From Beijerinckiaceae bacterium (GTDB lineage Bacteria > Pseudomonadota > Alphaproteobacteria > Rhizobiales > Beijerinckiaceae), in the NCBI GenBank assembly GCA_027533425.1, contig JAPZUD010000001.1, positions 806,001 through 870,000 on the forward strand: a DNA stretch of 64,000 nt. The letters are read 5' to 3'. Positions 18,515-27,745 of the stretch are shown here, piece by piece; position 1 is the first letter of the stretch, and each line of letters begins with the position of its first letter. A program made the translations under genes and the position numbers. The notes under the pieces were generated by a model, which worked only from the letters and a program-made list of their open reading frames with translations, had not been told where the DNA came from and did not search any database.

Positions 18515-20617
18515 ATGCGCCCGAAGGAACTCGATCCCTATTTCAGCCTGGTGACGCGGCTTCCGGGCATCGGCCCGAAACTGGCGCCGCTTTACGATAC
18601 GCTGCTCGGTCGGAACGGCCAGCCGGCACGCCTGCTGGATCTGGCGCTGCACCTCCCGGTTGACCTGATCGACCGCTCGCTCTCGCCCTCCATCCGCGCC
18701 ATGCCAAACGAGGGCATCGTCACCTTCCAGGCGGTCGTCGAGGCGCATAAACCACCGCCGCCCGGCCGCGCCCGCGCGCCCTACCGCGTGATCGTCGGCG
18801 ACGAGACCGGCGATGTCACGCTGGTCTTCTTCCGGCTGCCCAAGGCACAGATCGAGCAGATGCTGCCCGTCGGCGCCAGCCGGGTGATTTCCGGCCGCGT
18901 CGAGCTGTTCGACGGGCTGCGCCAGATCGCCCATCCCGACCGGATCCTGCCGCCGGATCGCGTCTCGCCCGAGGCAGCCTTCGAGCCGGTCTATCCGTTG
19001 ACGGAAGGCCTCTCCTCGAAGCGCGTCCACAATGCCGCCCTGTCCGCGCTCGAACGGCTCCCCGCCCTGCCGGAATGGCAGGATCCCTCGCTCGCCGGGC
19101 GCGCCGGCTGGCCGGCCTTCCGCGAGGCCTTGCAGGCCTTGCACCAGCCACGCCAGCCGGCGGATCTCGACCCGCAGAGCCTCGCCTGGCGCCGCCTCGC
19201 CTATGACGAATTCCTCGCCGGCCAGCTTGCCCTGCAATTGGTGCGCGCCCGGCAGCGAGGCCCGCGCGGGCGGGCGCTGAGGGGCGATGGCCGCCTCCGC
19301 AAGCGCATCCTCACCGCCCTGCCCTATGCGCTGACCGGCGCGCAGAGCCGCGCCCTTGCCGAAATCGAAGCCGATCTCGCCGAGCCGGAGCGGATGCTCC
19401 GGCTGCTCCAGGGCGATGTCGGTGCGGGCAAGACCATCGTCGCGCTGCTCGCCATGGCCATGGCGGTCGAGGCCGGGGCTCAGGCCGCGATGATGGCCCC
19501 GACCGACATCCTCGCCCGCCAGCATGCCGAGCGCCTGGCTCCGCTGGCTGAAGCTGCGGGAATCCGCCTCGCGCTCCTGACCGGCCGGGCCGGCAGTTCC
19601 GAACGGCAGGCCGTTCTGGCCGGGCTCGCCTCCGGCGCCATCCAGATGGTCGTCGGCACCCATGCCCTGTTCCAGGAGGAAGTCGCCTTCGCCGATCTCG
19701 GCCTCGCCATTGTCGACGAACAACACCGCTTCGGCGTCCATCAGCGCCTGGCTCTGGCGGCCAAGGGCGAGTCGGTCGACCTGCTGGTCATGACCGCGAC
19801 GCCGATCCCGCGCACGCTGGTGCTTGGCTATTTCGGGGATCTCGACGTCTCCGTGCTCGATGAGAAGCCGCCCGGCCGCAAGCCGATCGATACCCGCCTC
19901 GTCAGCCAGGACCGGCTGGCCGAGATGGTGGGCGGCATCGGCCGCGCCATTTCCGGCGGCGCACGGGTCTATTGGGTCTGCCCGCTGGTCAACGAGAGCG
20001 AGAAACTCGACCTGGCCGCCGCCGAGGAGAGGTTCGAGGATCTCGATCGCCATTTTCCCGGCAAGGTCGGGCTGGTCCATGGCAAGATGGCCGGCGCGGC
20101 GAAGGACGAGACGATTGCCCGCTTCGCCCGGGGCGATCTCTCCGTCCTCGTGGCCACCACGGTGATCGAGGTCGGCGTCGATGTGCCCGAGGCCACGATC
20201 ATGGTCATCGAGGAAGCCCAGCGTTTCGGCCTCGCCCAGCTGCACCAGCTCAGGGGCCGCGTCGGCCGCGGCGGCGAGAAGTCAACCACGATCCTGCTTT
20301 ATCGCGGGCCGCTTTCGGAGACCGCCCGCGCCCGGCTGGAAATCCTTCGCCAGACCGAGGACGGGTTCCGCATCGCCGAGGAGGACCTGCGCCTGCGCGG
20401 GGAAGGCGACGTGCTCGGCACCCGGCAATCCGGTGTGCCGGGCTTCCGGATCGGCCGGCTCGATCTGCATCAGGACCTGCTGAAAATGGCGCGGGACGAC
20501 GCCATCCTCGCCCTGCAACGGGATCCCGGCCTTGACGGGCCACGTGGCGCTTCGCTGCGCCTGTTGCTCTACCTGTTCGAGCGCGACGAGGCGATCCGCC
20601 TGATGAAGGCAGGCTGA
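18515..20617 (+). CDS. recG: ATP-dependent DNA helicase RecG
   Basis: Branched-DNA helicase that remodels stalled forks, about 700 residues. It has an N-terminal OB-fold wedge with TRLPGIGPKLAPLYDTLLG, the motor Walker A GDVGAGKT near residue 299, DEQHRFGVHQR near 400, TATPIPRTL, QLRGRVGRG, and the C-terminal TRQSGVPGFRIG. The ATG at 18515 was chosen, with GGAAGGGA directly upstream; 22 earlier in-frame codons are rejected. It converges on the DUF502 gene with only six bases between stops. Confidence 0.97.
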   Translation: MRPKELDPYFSLVTRLPGIGPKLAPLYDTLLGRNGQPARLLDLALHLPVDLIDRSLSPSIRAMPNEGIVTFQAVVEAHKPPPPGRARAPYRVIVGDETGDVTLVFFRLPKAQIEQMLPVGASRVISGRVELFDGLRQIAHPDRILPPDRVSPEAAFEPVYPLTEGLSSKRVHNAALSALERLPALPEWQDPSLAGRAGWPAFREALQALHQPRQPADLDPQSLAWRRLAYDEFLAGQLALQLVRARQRGPRGRALRGDGRLRKRILTALPYALTGAQSRALAEIEADLAEPERMLRLLQGDVGAGKTIVALLAMAMAVEAGAQAAMMAPTDILARQHAERLAPLAEAAGIRLALLTGRAGSSERQAVLAGLASGAIQMVVGTHALFQEEVAFADLGLAIVDEQHRFGVHQRLALAAKGESVDLLVMTATPIPRTLVLGYFGDLDVSVLDEKPPGRKPIDTRLVSQDRLAEMVGGIGRAISGGARVYWVCPLVNESEKLDLAAAEERFEDLDRHFPGKVGLVHGKMAGAAKDETIARFARGDLSVLVATTVIEVGVDVPEATIMVIEEAQRFGLAQLHQLRGRVGRGGEKSTTILLYRGPLSETARARLEILRQTEDGFRIAEEDLRLRGEGDVLGTRQSGVPGFRIGRLDLHQDLLKMARDDAILALQRDPGLDGPRGASLRLLLYLFERDEAIRLMKAG

Positions 20618-20623
20618 GCCGGC

Positions 20624-21391
20624 TCAGGCCGGATCGGGCGGCGGCAGAATCGGCGGCTTCTTCCGGCGCCCGGAGGCCTTCAGCCTCTCCACTGCCTCCA
20701 GCGCGGCATTGCGGGGCTCCTCGTCGCCGGGGCGCAGCAGGCCAAGGGACATCACGATCTTCGCCGCATCATCGACCGAGATCGGCACTTCGATCACCCG
20801 GCTCTTGGCCACATAGAAGAAGAAACCGGTCGTCGGGTTCGGCGCGCAGGGCAGGAAAACCGAAATGAACTCCTCGTCCCGCGGCAGTCCACCGGCAATA
20901 TCCGGAATCGGCGGCGTCGACAGGAACACGATCGACCAGCAGCCCGGGGCGGGATATTCGACCAGCCCGACCGTGCGGAATGACGTCCCGCTTTGCGAGA
21001 AGATTGTCTCGAAAATCTGCTTCGTCGAGCGATAAAGCCCGCGCACCACCGGCATCCGGGCCAGCAGCGTCTCGCCGAAATCGAGCAGCGTCCGCCCGAC
21101 CAGGTTGGCCGTGAGGAAACCCAGCATCGTCAGGCCGAAAACGAGCACGAGTATCCCGAAACCGGGGATGGCGAAAGGCAGATAGGTTTCGGGCAGATAG
21201 ATCTGCGGGATGATCGGCTTTACCCAGCCATCGACCCAGTTGATGATCCAGAACGAGAGATAGATGGTGATGACGACAGGGCCGCTGACGACGATCCCTG
21301 TCAGGAAATAGTTCCGCAGCCGCTGCCCGGCGGTCAGCCTTTTGGCGCTGCTCGGCAACGGCAAATCGGGGTCAGGCATCAATCCGCTCAT
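20624..21391 (-). CDS. DUF502-family membrane protein
   Basis: About 255 residues, two N-terminal transmembrane segments (RNYFLTGIVVSGPVVITIYL and a second one, GFGILVLVFGLTMLGFLTANL) and a soluble C-terminal domain. DUF502 hallmarks are PVVRGLYRSTKQIFETI and the P-T-P-N-P-TTGFFFYV-like stretch (APNPTTGFFFYVAKS). The function of the family is not established. It follows lpxB by 17 bases on the same strand, so it may be the last gene of the lipid A operon; the charged tail is Pro/Lys-rich. Confidence 0.9.
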   Translation of the reverse strand: MSGLMPDPDLPLPSSAKRLTAGQRLRNYFLTGIVVSGPVVITIYLSFWIINWVDGWVKPIIPQIYLPETYLPFAIPGFGILVLVFGLTMLGFLTANLVGRTLLDFGETLLARMPVVRGLYRSTKQIFETIFSQSGTSFRTVGLVEYPAPGCWSIVFLSTPPIPDIAGGLPRDEEFISVFLPCAPNPTTGFFFYVAKSRVIEVPISVDDAAKIVMSLGLLRPGDEEPRNAALEAVERLKASGRRKKPPILPPPDPA

Positions 21392-21408
21392 GGCTCATCG
21401 TTTCCGGC

Positions 21409-22587
21409 TCATGTCTTGCGACGTTTCGCCAACACGTCAAGCACAAGCCGTGCCGCTTTCTCGCTCGGCGCTGCCCCGTCATCGCGCATGCGCTGCTCCA
21501 GCCGGGCGAAGGCCTCGATCTGTGCCGACCGGACCGGCGTGTCATCGACCAGCGCCAGCACCGCCGGGACCAGCCGGGAGGCCAGGGCCTCCTCCTGCAG
21601 GAATTCGGGCACCGCCCGCTCGTCGAGAATGAGGTTGGGCAGGATCACGGAAGGCACCTTGATCAGGCGCCTCGCGATAAAGGCCTCCCATCCGGCCACG
21701 CGATAGGCCGCAACCGTCGGTATCCCGGCCAGCGCGAGCTCCAGCGTCACCGTGCCGGAAGCGGCCAGCGCCACCCGCGCTTGCCGGAAAGCCGCGCGCT
21801 TGGCTGCGTCATCGGCGACCACCTCGATTGGCAGGTTGGCCGCCTCGATCCGCTGCCGTACCTCCGGCTCGAGGCGCTTCAGAGTCGGCAGGGCCCATCG
21901 TAAACCCGGCCGTTGGCGCAACGTTTCGCGCACCGTCTCGAGAAAGACCGGCAGGAGATGGTGCAGTTCCGCATGGCGTGAGCCGGGCAGGAGCAGCGCA
22001 AGCGCCCGGCCTGTCTCTGCCCGCAGGGCGGCTTCCGCTTCATCCCGCGGCCGGTATTCGCCGAGCCGTTCGATCAGCGGATGCCCGACATAATGGCCGA
22101 CAGGGCCGCCGAGCCGCTTGAGAGCCGCCGGCTCGAAGGGCAGCAGGCAGAGAATATCGTCGATATAGGGCTTCATGGCCGGCGCGCGGCCGGGCCGCCA
22201 GGCCCAGACACTCGGGCACACCCAATGGACGATCGGGATGGCCGGGGCCCCGGCCCGGATGCGGCGCGCGACCCGCTTGCAGAAATCCGGGGAATCGATG
22301 GTCAGAACGAGATCCGGCTGCCAGGCGATGAGGCCTTCGGCCGTCTCGCGGATCCGCCGCATCAGCAGGGGCAGGCGACGGATGACGGGCCCGAAGCCCA
22401 TCACCGCGATATCAGCCTGATCGAAAAAGCTGTCCAGCCCTGCCGCCTTGAGAACCGGCCCGCCGACGCCGCGCGCCTCGACCGGGATACCCCGCTCCGC
22501 CAGAGCCTTCAGCAGGCTGGCGCCAAGCTCATCCCCCGAAGCCTCGCCGGCGACGATGGCGATGCGCAACGGCGCCACCGGCTTCAA
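21409..22587 (-). CDS. lpxB: Lipid-A-disaccharide synthase LpxB
   Basis: GT19-family glycosyltransferase (about 392 residues) joining UDP-2,3-diacylglucosamine and lipid X. It shows IAIVAGEASGDELGASLLKAL at the N-terminus, VGHPL, LLPGSRHAE, ASGTVTLELALAG and LPNLILDERAVPEFLQEE. The start is a TTG whose last two bases overlap the lpxA stop (TTGA), so translation is coupled. Usually lpxI (or another UDP-diacylglucosamine hydrolase gene) sits between lpxA and lpxB in Hyphomicrobiales; here there is no room for it. Confidence 0.96.
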   Translation of the reverse strand: MKPVAPLRIAIVAGEASGDELGASLLKALAERGIPVEARGVGGPVLKAAGLDSFFDQADIAVMGFGPVIRRLPLLMRRIRETAEGLIAWQPDLVLTIDSPDFCKRVARRIRAGAPAIPIVHWVCPSVWAWRPGRAPAMKPYIDDILCLLPFEPAALKRLGGPVGHYVGHPLIERLGEYRPRDEAEAALRAETGRALALLLPGSRHAELHHLLPVFLETVRETLRQRPGLRWALPTLKRLEPEVRQRIEAANLPIEVVADDAAKRAAFRQARVALAASGTVTLELALAGIPTVAAYRVAGWEAFIARRLIKVPSVILPNLILDERAVPEFLQEEALASRLVPAVLALVDDTPVRSAQIEAFARLEQRMRDDGAAPSEKAARLVLDVLAKRRKT

Positions 22588-23399
22588 CTGGCCGGCTCGT
22601 TCGAGCGGACCTCGCGCGGCGTGCAGATCGAGCGATCCCCACCCTCGCGGATGAAGTCGAGGATCTCATGCACGAGGGGATGCGCATCGAACTCGCTCGC
22701 CACATCCTCGACGCGCTCCTTCAACGTGCCTTCCGGAGCGAAAAGCAGGCGATAGGCGCGCCGGAGTTCATGAACCTGCTCCAGCGAGAAGCCGCGCCGC
22801 TTCAGGCCGACAATATTCAGGCCGGAAAGCTGGGCTGCCCGGCTTTCCCCGACAGCCATGCCATAGGGGATCACATCATTCCCGACGCCGGACATCGCGC
22901 CGACAAAGGCATGGTCGCCCAGCCGCACGAACTGGTGCACGCCGGCCCCGCCGCCGATAATGACGTAATCACCGACGCGGCAATGCCCGGCCAGCATCAC
23001 ATTGTTGGAGAAGATGACGTGGTTGCCGACGATGCAATCATGCGCGACATGGCTGTAGGCGAGGAACGTGCAGTCATCGCCGACCTTGGTCAGCGACCCG
23101 CCGCCTCCCGTACCGGGATTCATCGTCACGCCCTCGCGGATCGTGCAGCGGGCGCCGATCTCCAGCCGCGTGATCTCGCCCTTGAACTTGAGGTCCTGCG
23201 GCTCGTGCCCAAGCGAGGCGAACGGGAAAACCCGTGTACCGGCCCCGATGGTCGTATGCCCGGCAACCGCCACATGGCTCTTCAGTTCGACGCCGTCGCC
23301 AAGTTCGACGTGCGGCCCGACCACGCAGAACGGGCCGATTTTGACACCGGCACCGAGCTTTGCGGCAGGATCGATGATCGAGGAAGGATGAATGCTCAC
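22584..23399 (-). CDS. lpxA: UDP-N-acetylglucosamine acyltransferase LpxA
   Basis: Left-handed beta-helix acyltransferase that starts lipid A synthesis, 271 residues. Hexapeptide repeats run through most of the protein; the catalytic-histidine segment is SHVAHDC, with H120 equivalent to E. coli H125, followed by VGNHVIFSNNVMLAGHC. The start codon is GTG at 23399. It lies between fabZ and lpxB in the conserved lpxD-fabZ-lpxA-lpxB order. Confidence 0.97.
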   Translation of the reverse strand: MSIHPSSIIDPAAKLGAGVKIGPFCVVGPHVELGDGVELKSHVAVAGHTTIGAGTRVFPFASLGHEPQDLKFKGEITRLEIGARCTIREGVTMNPGTGGGGSLTKVGDDCTFLAYSHVAHDCIVGNHVIFSNNVMLAGHCRVGDYVIIGGGAGVHQFVRLGDHAFVGAMSGVGNDVIPYGMAVGESRAAQLSGLNIVGLKRRGFSLEQVHELRRAYRLLFAPEGTLKERVEDVASEFDAHPLVHEILDFIREGGDRSICTPREVRSNEPAS

Positions 23400-23414
23400 G
23401 AAACCCGGTGCTCC

Positions 23415-23900
23415 TCAGTCAATCACGATCATGGCGCCGAGTTCGGCTTCAGCCACGAGCTGGCCATCCACCTTGGCCTCGCCCTTGAACCACCACATAT
23501 TGCGCCGGCGATTGAGCCGCGTCATGTGATATTCGAGCCGGTCCCCGGGGACGACCGGCTTGCGGAACTTGCACTTGTCGACCGTCATGAAATAGACGAC
23601 CTTCGCGCGGCCGCCGGCCTCGCCGGAAGCAACGCAGGCCGCCCCGGCCGTCTGGGCCATGCCCTCGACGATCAGCACCCCCGGCATGACCGGCTGCCCC
23701 GGAAAATGGCCTAGGAAATGCGGCTCGTTGAACGTCACGTTCTTCACACCGACGATCTTCGCGGTCCCTTCCATGTAGGTGATCTTGTCCACCATCAGGA
23801 AAGGATAGCGATGCGGCAGGCACTCCATCAGCTTCAGAATGTCGAGCGTCTGGATCTCGCGCGGTTGGGCCCCGTCGTCAGGCACGGCAATATCGCTCAT
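23415..23900 (-). CDS. fabZ: 3-hydroxyacyl-ACP dehydratase FabZ
   Basis: Hot-dog-fold dehydratase of fatty acid elongation, 161 residues. It shows [14 protein letters not shown] and the active-site helix [20 protein letters not shown], with catalytic H65 and E79. An N-terminal extension of about 20 residues precedes the fold. Its place beside lpxA and lpxD lets the cell balance 3-hydroxyacyl-ACP between phospholipid and lipid A. Confidence 0.97.
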   Translation of the reverse strand: MSDIAVPDDGAQPREIQTLDILKLMECLPHRYPFLMVDKITYMEGTAKIVGVKNVTFNEPHFLGHFPGQPVMPGVLIVEGMAQTAGAACVASGEAGGRAKVVYFMTVDKCKFRKPVVPGDRLEYHMTRLNRRRNMWWFKGEAKVDGQLVAEAELGAMIVID

Positions 23901-23958
23901 CAGTCAAATCTCCGGTCATCAAACCGCGGGCGGCCCGGAGGCCGTGCACGCCGCGTCC

Positions 23959-25023
23959 TTAGTCCTGGCCGGACTTCTGTCCCTTATCGGGGCGGGATGC
24001 AAGCTTGCCGAGCGTGGCAACCTCACGAAAATGCTGCTTCGCCGGCTTGGCCGGAATGCCGAAATATTTTTGCCCGGCGGGAATATCGGTCATCACGCCG
24101 GATTTCGCCCCGACCTGCGCCGCCATCCCGATCTTGAGATGACCGGCCACCCCGACCTGCCCGGCCAGCACGACATAATCCTGCAGAACGGTCGAGCCGG
24201 AAATGCCGACCTGCCCGACAATCACGCAATGCCGGCCAATCTGCACATTATGCCCGATCTGGACGAGATTATCGATCTTTGTTCCCTCGCCGATGATCGT
24301 ATCCCGGTTGGCGCCGCGATCGATCGTCGTGTTGGCGCCGATATCGACATCATCCTGCAGGATGACGCGGCCGATCTGCGGCACCTTGAGATGCCCCTGC
24401 GGGCCCATCGCGAAGCCGAACCCGTCCTGGCCGATCCGGGCGCCGGTATGGATGATGACGCGGTTGCCGATCAGCGCATGGACGATCGTGGCGGATGGAC
24501 CGATCGCGCAATCCCGCCCGATCCGCACACCCGGACCGATCACGGCATTCGCAGCGATGATCGTACCACGGCCGATCTCCGCGCCGGCGCCGATCACCAC
24601 ACCGGGATCGACGACCACACCGGATTCGAGCCTGGCATCGGGATGCACGAAGCAACCCGGCGCCACGCCGCGGCTGTTGAAGATCGGCTGCGGCCGCTGC
24701 GCCGCCGGGAACATCAAGGCCGCAGCCTTGGCGAACGCGCGATAGGGTTCAGCTGTGACGAGGGCCACGCAACCAGCCGCCAGCGTCTCGGCAAAACGCG
24801 GCGAGATCAGGCAGGCAGAAGCCCGCGTCTCCCCAGCAAACCGCGCATAGGACGGGTTATCGAGAAAAGCCAAGGCGCCGGTTTCGGCGCTTTCGAGCGG
24901 AGCGATACCGGTCAGCGGCATGTCCGGATCGCCGCCGCCGGCCAGCTTGGCCCCTGTCACTTCCGACAGCTGGCGCGGTGTAACCGGTGCGGGTGAGGAA
25001 AAGAACTGGACGCTGGACATCAT
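23959..25023 (-). CDS. lpxD: UDP-3-O-acyl-glucosamine N-acyltransferase LpxD
   Basis: Third-step lipid A acyltransferase, about 354 residues: an N-terminal uridine-binding domain ([12 protein letters not shown], then [11 protein letters not shown]), a hexapeptide beta-helix with [18 protein letters not shown] (catalytic His) and GVAGHLKIG, and a C-terminal helix. Two adjacent ATG codons begin the gene. No Shine-Dalgarno is visible; instead a UUCG-capped hairpin ends a few bases before the start (see 25024-25047), which is odd for an operon gene following bamA. Confidence 0.96.
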   Translation of the reverse strand: MMSSVQFFSSPAPVTPRQLSEVTGAKLAGGGDPDMPLTGIAPLESAETGALAFLDNPSYARFAGETRASACLISPRFAETLAAGCVALVTAEPYRAFAKAAALMFPAAQRPQPIFNSRGVAPGCFVHPDARLESGVVVDPGVVIGAGAEIGRGTIIAANAVIGPGVRIGRDCAIGPSATIVHALIGNRVIIHTGARIGQDGFGFAMGPQGHLKVPQIGRVILQDDVDIGANTTIDRGANRDTIIGEGTKIDNLVQIGHNVQIGRHCVIVGQVGISGSTVLQDYVVLAGQVGVAGHLKIGMAAQVGAKSGVMTDIPAGQKYFGIPAKPAKQHFREVATLGKLASRPDKGQKSGQD

Positions 25024-25047
25024 GAAAAGGCGGGCCGAAGCCCGCCT
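25024..25047 (-). terminator. Terminator-like hairpin with UUCG tetraloop between bamA and lpxD
   Basis: On the minus strand, AGGCGGGC-TTCG-GCCCGCCT is followed immediately by TTTTCATGATG. It is an 8-bp perfect stem closed by a C(UUCG)G tetraloop plus a U run, i.e. an intrinsic-terminator shape, lying in the 30 bases between the bamA stop and the lpxD start. It could terminate part of the transcripts, act as an RNA-processing site, or modulate lpxD translation, because it occupies the place where the ribosome binding site should be. Confidence 0.7.
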
Positions 25048-25053
25048 GTTTCC

Positions 25054-27513
25054 TCAGAACCGGGCGCCGCCGGAGAACCGGAACGCCTGGAGGCGGTCGC
25101 CGGCAGGACCACGCACCCGGGTGAGCGCATAGGCATAGTCGATCCGGATCGGGCCGAGCGGCGAGTTCCAGAGCACGCCGGCACCAATCGACGAACGGAT
25201 CTTCGATTCATCCCGGACATCCAGGCATTCCGACTGGAAGCGGGTATTGCCAGGGTCAACGCACTGGGCGCCGGGCGTTCCGTTGACTTCGAAGACACGG
25301 CGCCCCTTGTACCCGAACAGGGTACCGGCATCGGCGAAGACCGCGCCGCGCAAGCCGAACTCCTTGGGAATGCCGAAGATCGGGAAGGTGACTTCCGCCG
25401 TCGCGCCGAAATAGGTCGTGCCGCCCACCGAATTGGCCGACGAGTCGCCGCTACGGTCACGCGGGCCGATACCCGAAGGCGCGAAACCGCGGACAAGGTC
25501 CGGACCCATGTAGAAATGGTCAAGCACACGGAGCCGCTGGTCACCATAGGCGAACATGTGGCCGCCCTGCAGCTTGACCATGCCGATCACGTCGTCCCAG
25601 AGCGTCTGGTAATAGCGGGCCGACGCGACGGCGCGGACGAAGCGGGAATCACCGCCGAGGCCGGCAATTTCCGGCTTCAGTTCAGCAAAGGCGCCCTGCG
25701 TCGGGTTCGTGTTGTTGTCCAGCGTGTTGTAGGCCAGCGTCAACCCGACGAGCGAGGTGATCGTGCTGCCGCGCGCTTCCTTGATCGCCACCGAGGCTTC
25801 ACCATCCGAGATACAGGTGTTTGACACTGCAGGCGCAAAGGGCAGGCCATCGCAATTGGCGTAGGGGTAACGCGCCGAGTTCGGCACCCGGATCTTCTGC
25901 TGATACAGCGAATAGCGGGTACCGATGGAGATCTCCTCGGTCAGCGGGATGCCGGCACGCAGCGTGAAGCCGGTATTCCGCGCCTGATAGCGCGAGAAAT
26001 TGGTCACGTCGGTAAACTTCGTGAAGATGTCGAAGCCTGCCGCGATGCGCTGGCCAAGGAAGAACGGCTCGGTGAAGGAAAACTCGCCGCCGCGCGACTT
26101 CTGCCCGTTCGAGGCCGAGATGCGGACAAACTGGCCGCGCCCCTGGAAATTGGTTTCCTGAAGCGACGCTTCGGCAAGGAAGCCTTCCGAGGTCGAGAAG
26201 CCGCCGGCGATCGAGAAGCTGCCGGTTGCCTGATCCTCGACATCCACATTGACGATCACGCGATCCGGCGCCGAGCCGGGCTCATTGGTGATCCGGACAG
26301 ACTTGAAGAAGCCGAGATTGCGCAGCCGGCGTTCGGCGCGGTCAACGGCCGCCTTGTTATAGGCATCGCCTTCGCCAATGTCGAATTCGCGGCGGACCAC
26401 GTAATCCCGCGTGCGGGTGTTGCCGCGCACGACGATCCGCTCGACATAGACGCGCGGTCCCTGCTCGACCGAATAGACGATCTTGACCGTCCGGGAAGCC
26501 GGGTCACGGTCACCCCGCGGACGGACCTGCGCAAAGGCATAGCCACGCTGGGCGACTTCGCGGCTGATCGCATCGACGGATTTTTCGACGTCCTCGGCAT
26601 TGTAGGTCTGGCCGGAACGGGTGCGGACCGAGCTGCGCAGGCGCTGCGTATCGACATCGGCGATCTGCGATTCAACTTCCGCGCTCGCCACCGTGTAGCG
26701 CTCGCCCTCTTCCATCACGATCGTGATGACATACCCCTTGCGCGCGGCATCAAGCTGCGCATCCGACGAGATAATGCGGAAATCGGCGTAGCCGTTCTTC
26801 AGGTAGAAGCGGCGGATCGCCTCGAGATCGGCCGCGATGCGGTCCGGATCATAAATGTCCGTGCTCTTGAAGAAGCTCAGGAAATTCGATTCGGTCGTCT
26901 GCATGACGCCCTTGAGCTTCCAGTTCGAGAACGCCTGGTTGCCCTGGAAGACGATCGCGGAAACACCGGTCTTGTCGCCTTCGCGGATCGAGAAGGTCAC
27001 ATCGATGCGACCATCGGCCTGCGTGGTGACCTGCGCATTCACATCGGCAGCGGCACGGCCCTGGCGGGCATAGATCTCGCGGATACGCGCCACGTCCTGG
27101 TCAACCATGGACTGGCTGAACGGCCCGCGCGAGCGAGTCTGCACTTCCCCGACCAGAATTTCGGTCTTGACCTTGGAATTGCCGACGAAGGTGACACGGT
27201 TGATCAGCGAGTTCTCGACAACCTGCACGACAATGCCGTTGCCGGCACGGCGGATGCGGACATCCGAAAAGAGACCCGTCGCGAAGAGATCCTTGATGCC
27301 CTGGTCGATTCGGGCAGGTGTGTAGCTTTCGCCCGGAGCCAGCGTGAGGAACGAGCGAATCGTCTCCGTCTCGACCCGCTTGTTGCCCTGCACCGAGATC
27401 GACTGTGCCGCAGCGGGAGAAACCGCCGAGAACGCGATGAACGCGGCTGCAAAGGCGAGGAGCACACGCCGAACGACCGCATTCATGCTGCTGCCAACAG
27501 AAAAACCAGACAT
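25054..27513 (-). CDS. bamA: Outer membrane protein assembly factor BamA
   Basis: Omp85-family insertase, about 819 residues. It has an export signal ending FSAVSPAAAQS, five POTRA domains (the first starts ISVQGNKRVETETIRSFL; later VYVERIVVRGNTRTRDYVVRREF), and a C-terminal beta-barrel with the lock loop GPDLVRGFAPSGIGPRDR and a terminal aromatic residue (SGGARF). ATG 27513 was preferred; ATG 27486 also gives a signal peptide, and upstream in-frame codons back to 27606 are probably leader. It belongs to the rseP-bamA-lpxD order conserved in proteobacteria. Confidence 0.96.
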   Translation of the reverse strand: MSGFSVGSSMNAVVRRVLLAFAAAFIAFSAVSPAAAQSISVQGNKRVETETIRSFLTLAPGESYTPARIDQGIKDLFATGLFSDVRIRRAGNGIVVQVVENSLINRVTFVGNSKVKTEILVGEVQTRSRGPFSQSMVDQDVARIREIYARQGRAAADVNAQVTTQADGRIDVTFSIREGDKTGVSAIVFQGNQAFSNWKLKGVMQTTESNFLSFFKSTDIYDPDRIAADLEAIRRFYLKNGYADFRIISSDAQLDAARKGYVITIVMEEGERYTVASAEVESQIADVDTQRLRSSVRTRSGQTYNAEDVEKSVDAISREVAQRGYAFAQVRPRGDRDPASRTVKIVYSVEQGPRVYVERIVVRGNTRTRDYVVRREFDIGEGDAYNKAAVDRAERRLRNLGFFKSVRITNEPGSAPDRVIVNVDVEDQATGSFSIAGGFSTSEGFLAEASLQETNFQGRGQFVRISASNGQKSRGGEFSFTEPFFLGQRIAAGFDIFTKFTDVTNFSRYQARNTGFTLRAGIPLTEEISIGTRYSLYQQKIRVPNSARYPYANCDGLPFAPAVSNTCISDGEASVAIKEARGSTITSLVGLTLAYNTLDNNTNPTQGAFAELKPEIAGLGGDSRFVRAVASARYYQTLWDDVIGMVKLQGGHMFAYGDQRLRVLDHFYMGPDLVRGFAPSGIGPRDRSGDSSANSVGGTTYFGATAEVTFPIFGIPKEFGLRGAVFADAGTLFGYKGRRVFEVNGTPGAQCVDPGNTRFQSECLDVRDESKIRSSIGAGVLWNSPLGPIRIDYAYALTRVRGPAGDRLQAFRFSGGARF

Positions 27514-27745
27514 CCCGTCCACTACCCCAATTCTTCGACCGCCCCCGCAGAAGCGCCTGAAAACGCCCGCGAAAAGAACGGCATGTATCGCAGGATACAT
27601 CACCACCGGTCTTTGCTTCTAGCCAATCATCCCGGCAATGCAACCGAGAAGACCAGCTTGGTTACGATTTCCTAACCGGCGTGATCGCGGCGCAACGCTT
27701 TCGCGCGGCGCCGTGATTCGTGCCGGGGAACTGTGCCAAACGCGC
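27514..27745. promoter_or_regulatory. bamA leader/promoter region with a perfect palindrome
   Basis: About 230 bases between rseP and bamA. At 27583-27600 there is a perfect 7-bp inverted repeat with a 4-base spacer (ATGTATC-GCAG-GATACAT), 70 bases upstream of the bamA start, which stands out in this GC-rich sequence. A weak minus-strand promoter candidate, TTGCAT-16 bp-TAGAAG, lies upstream of it. The palindrome could be an operator or a leader hairpin; neither is shown. Confidence 0.45.
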
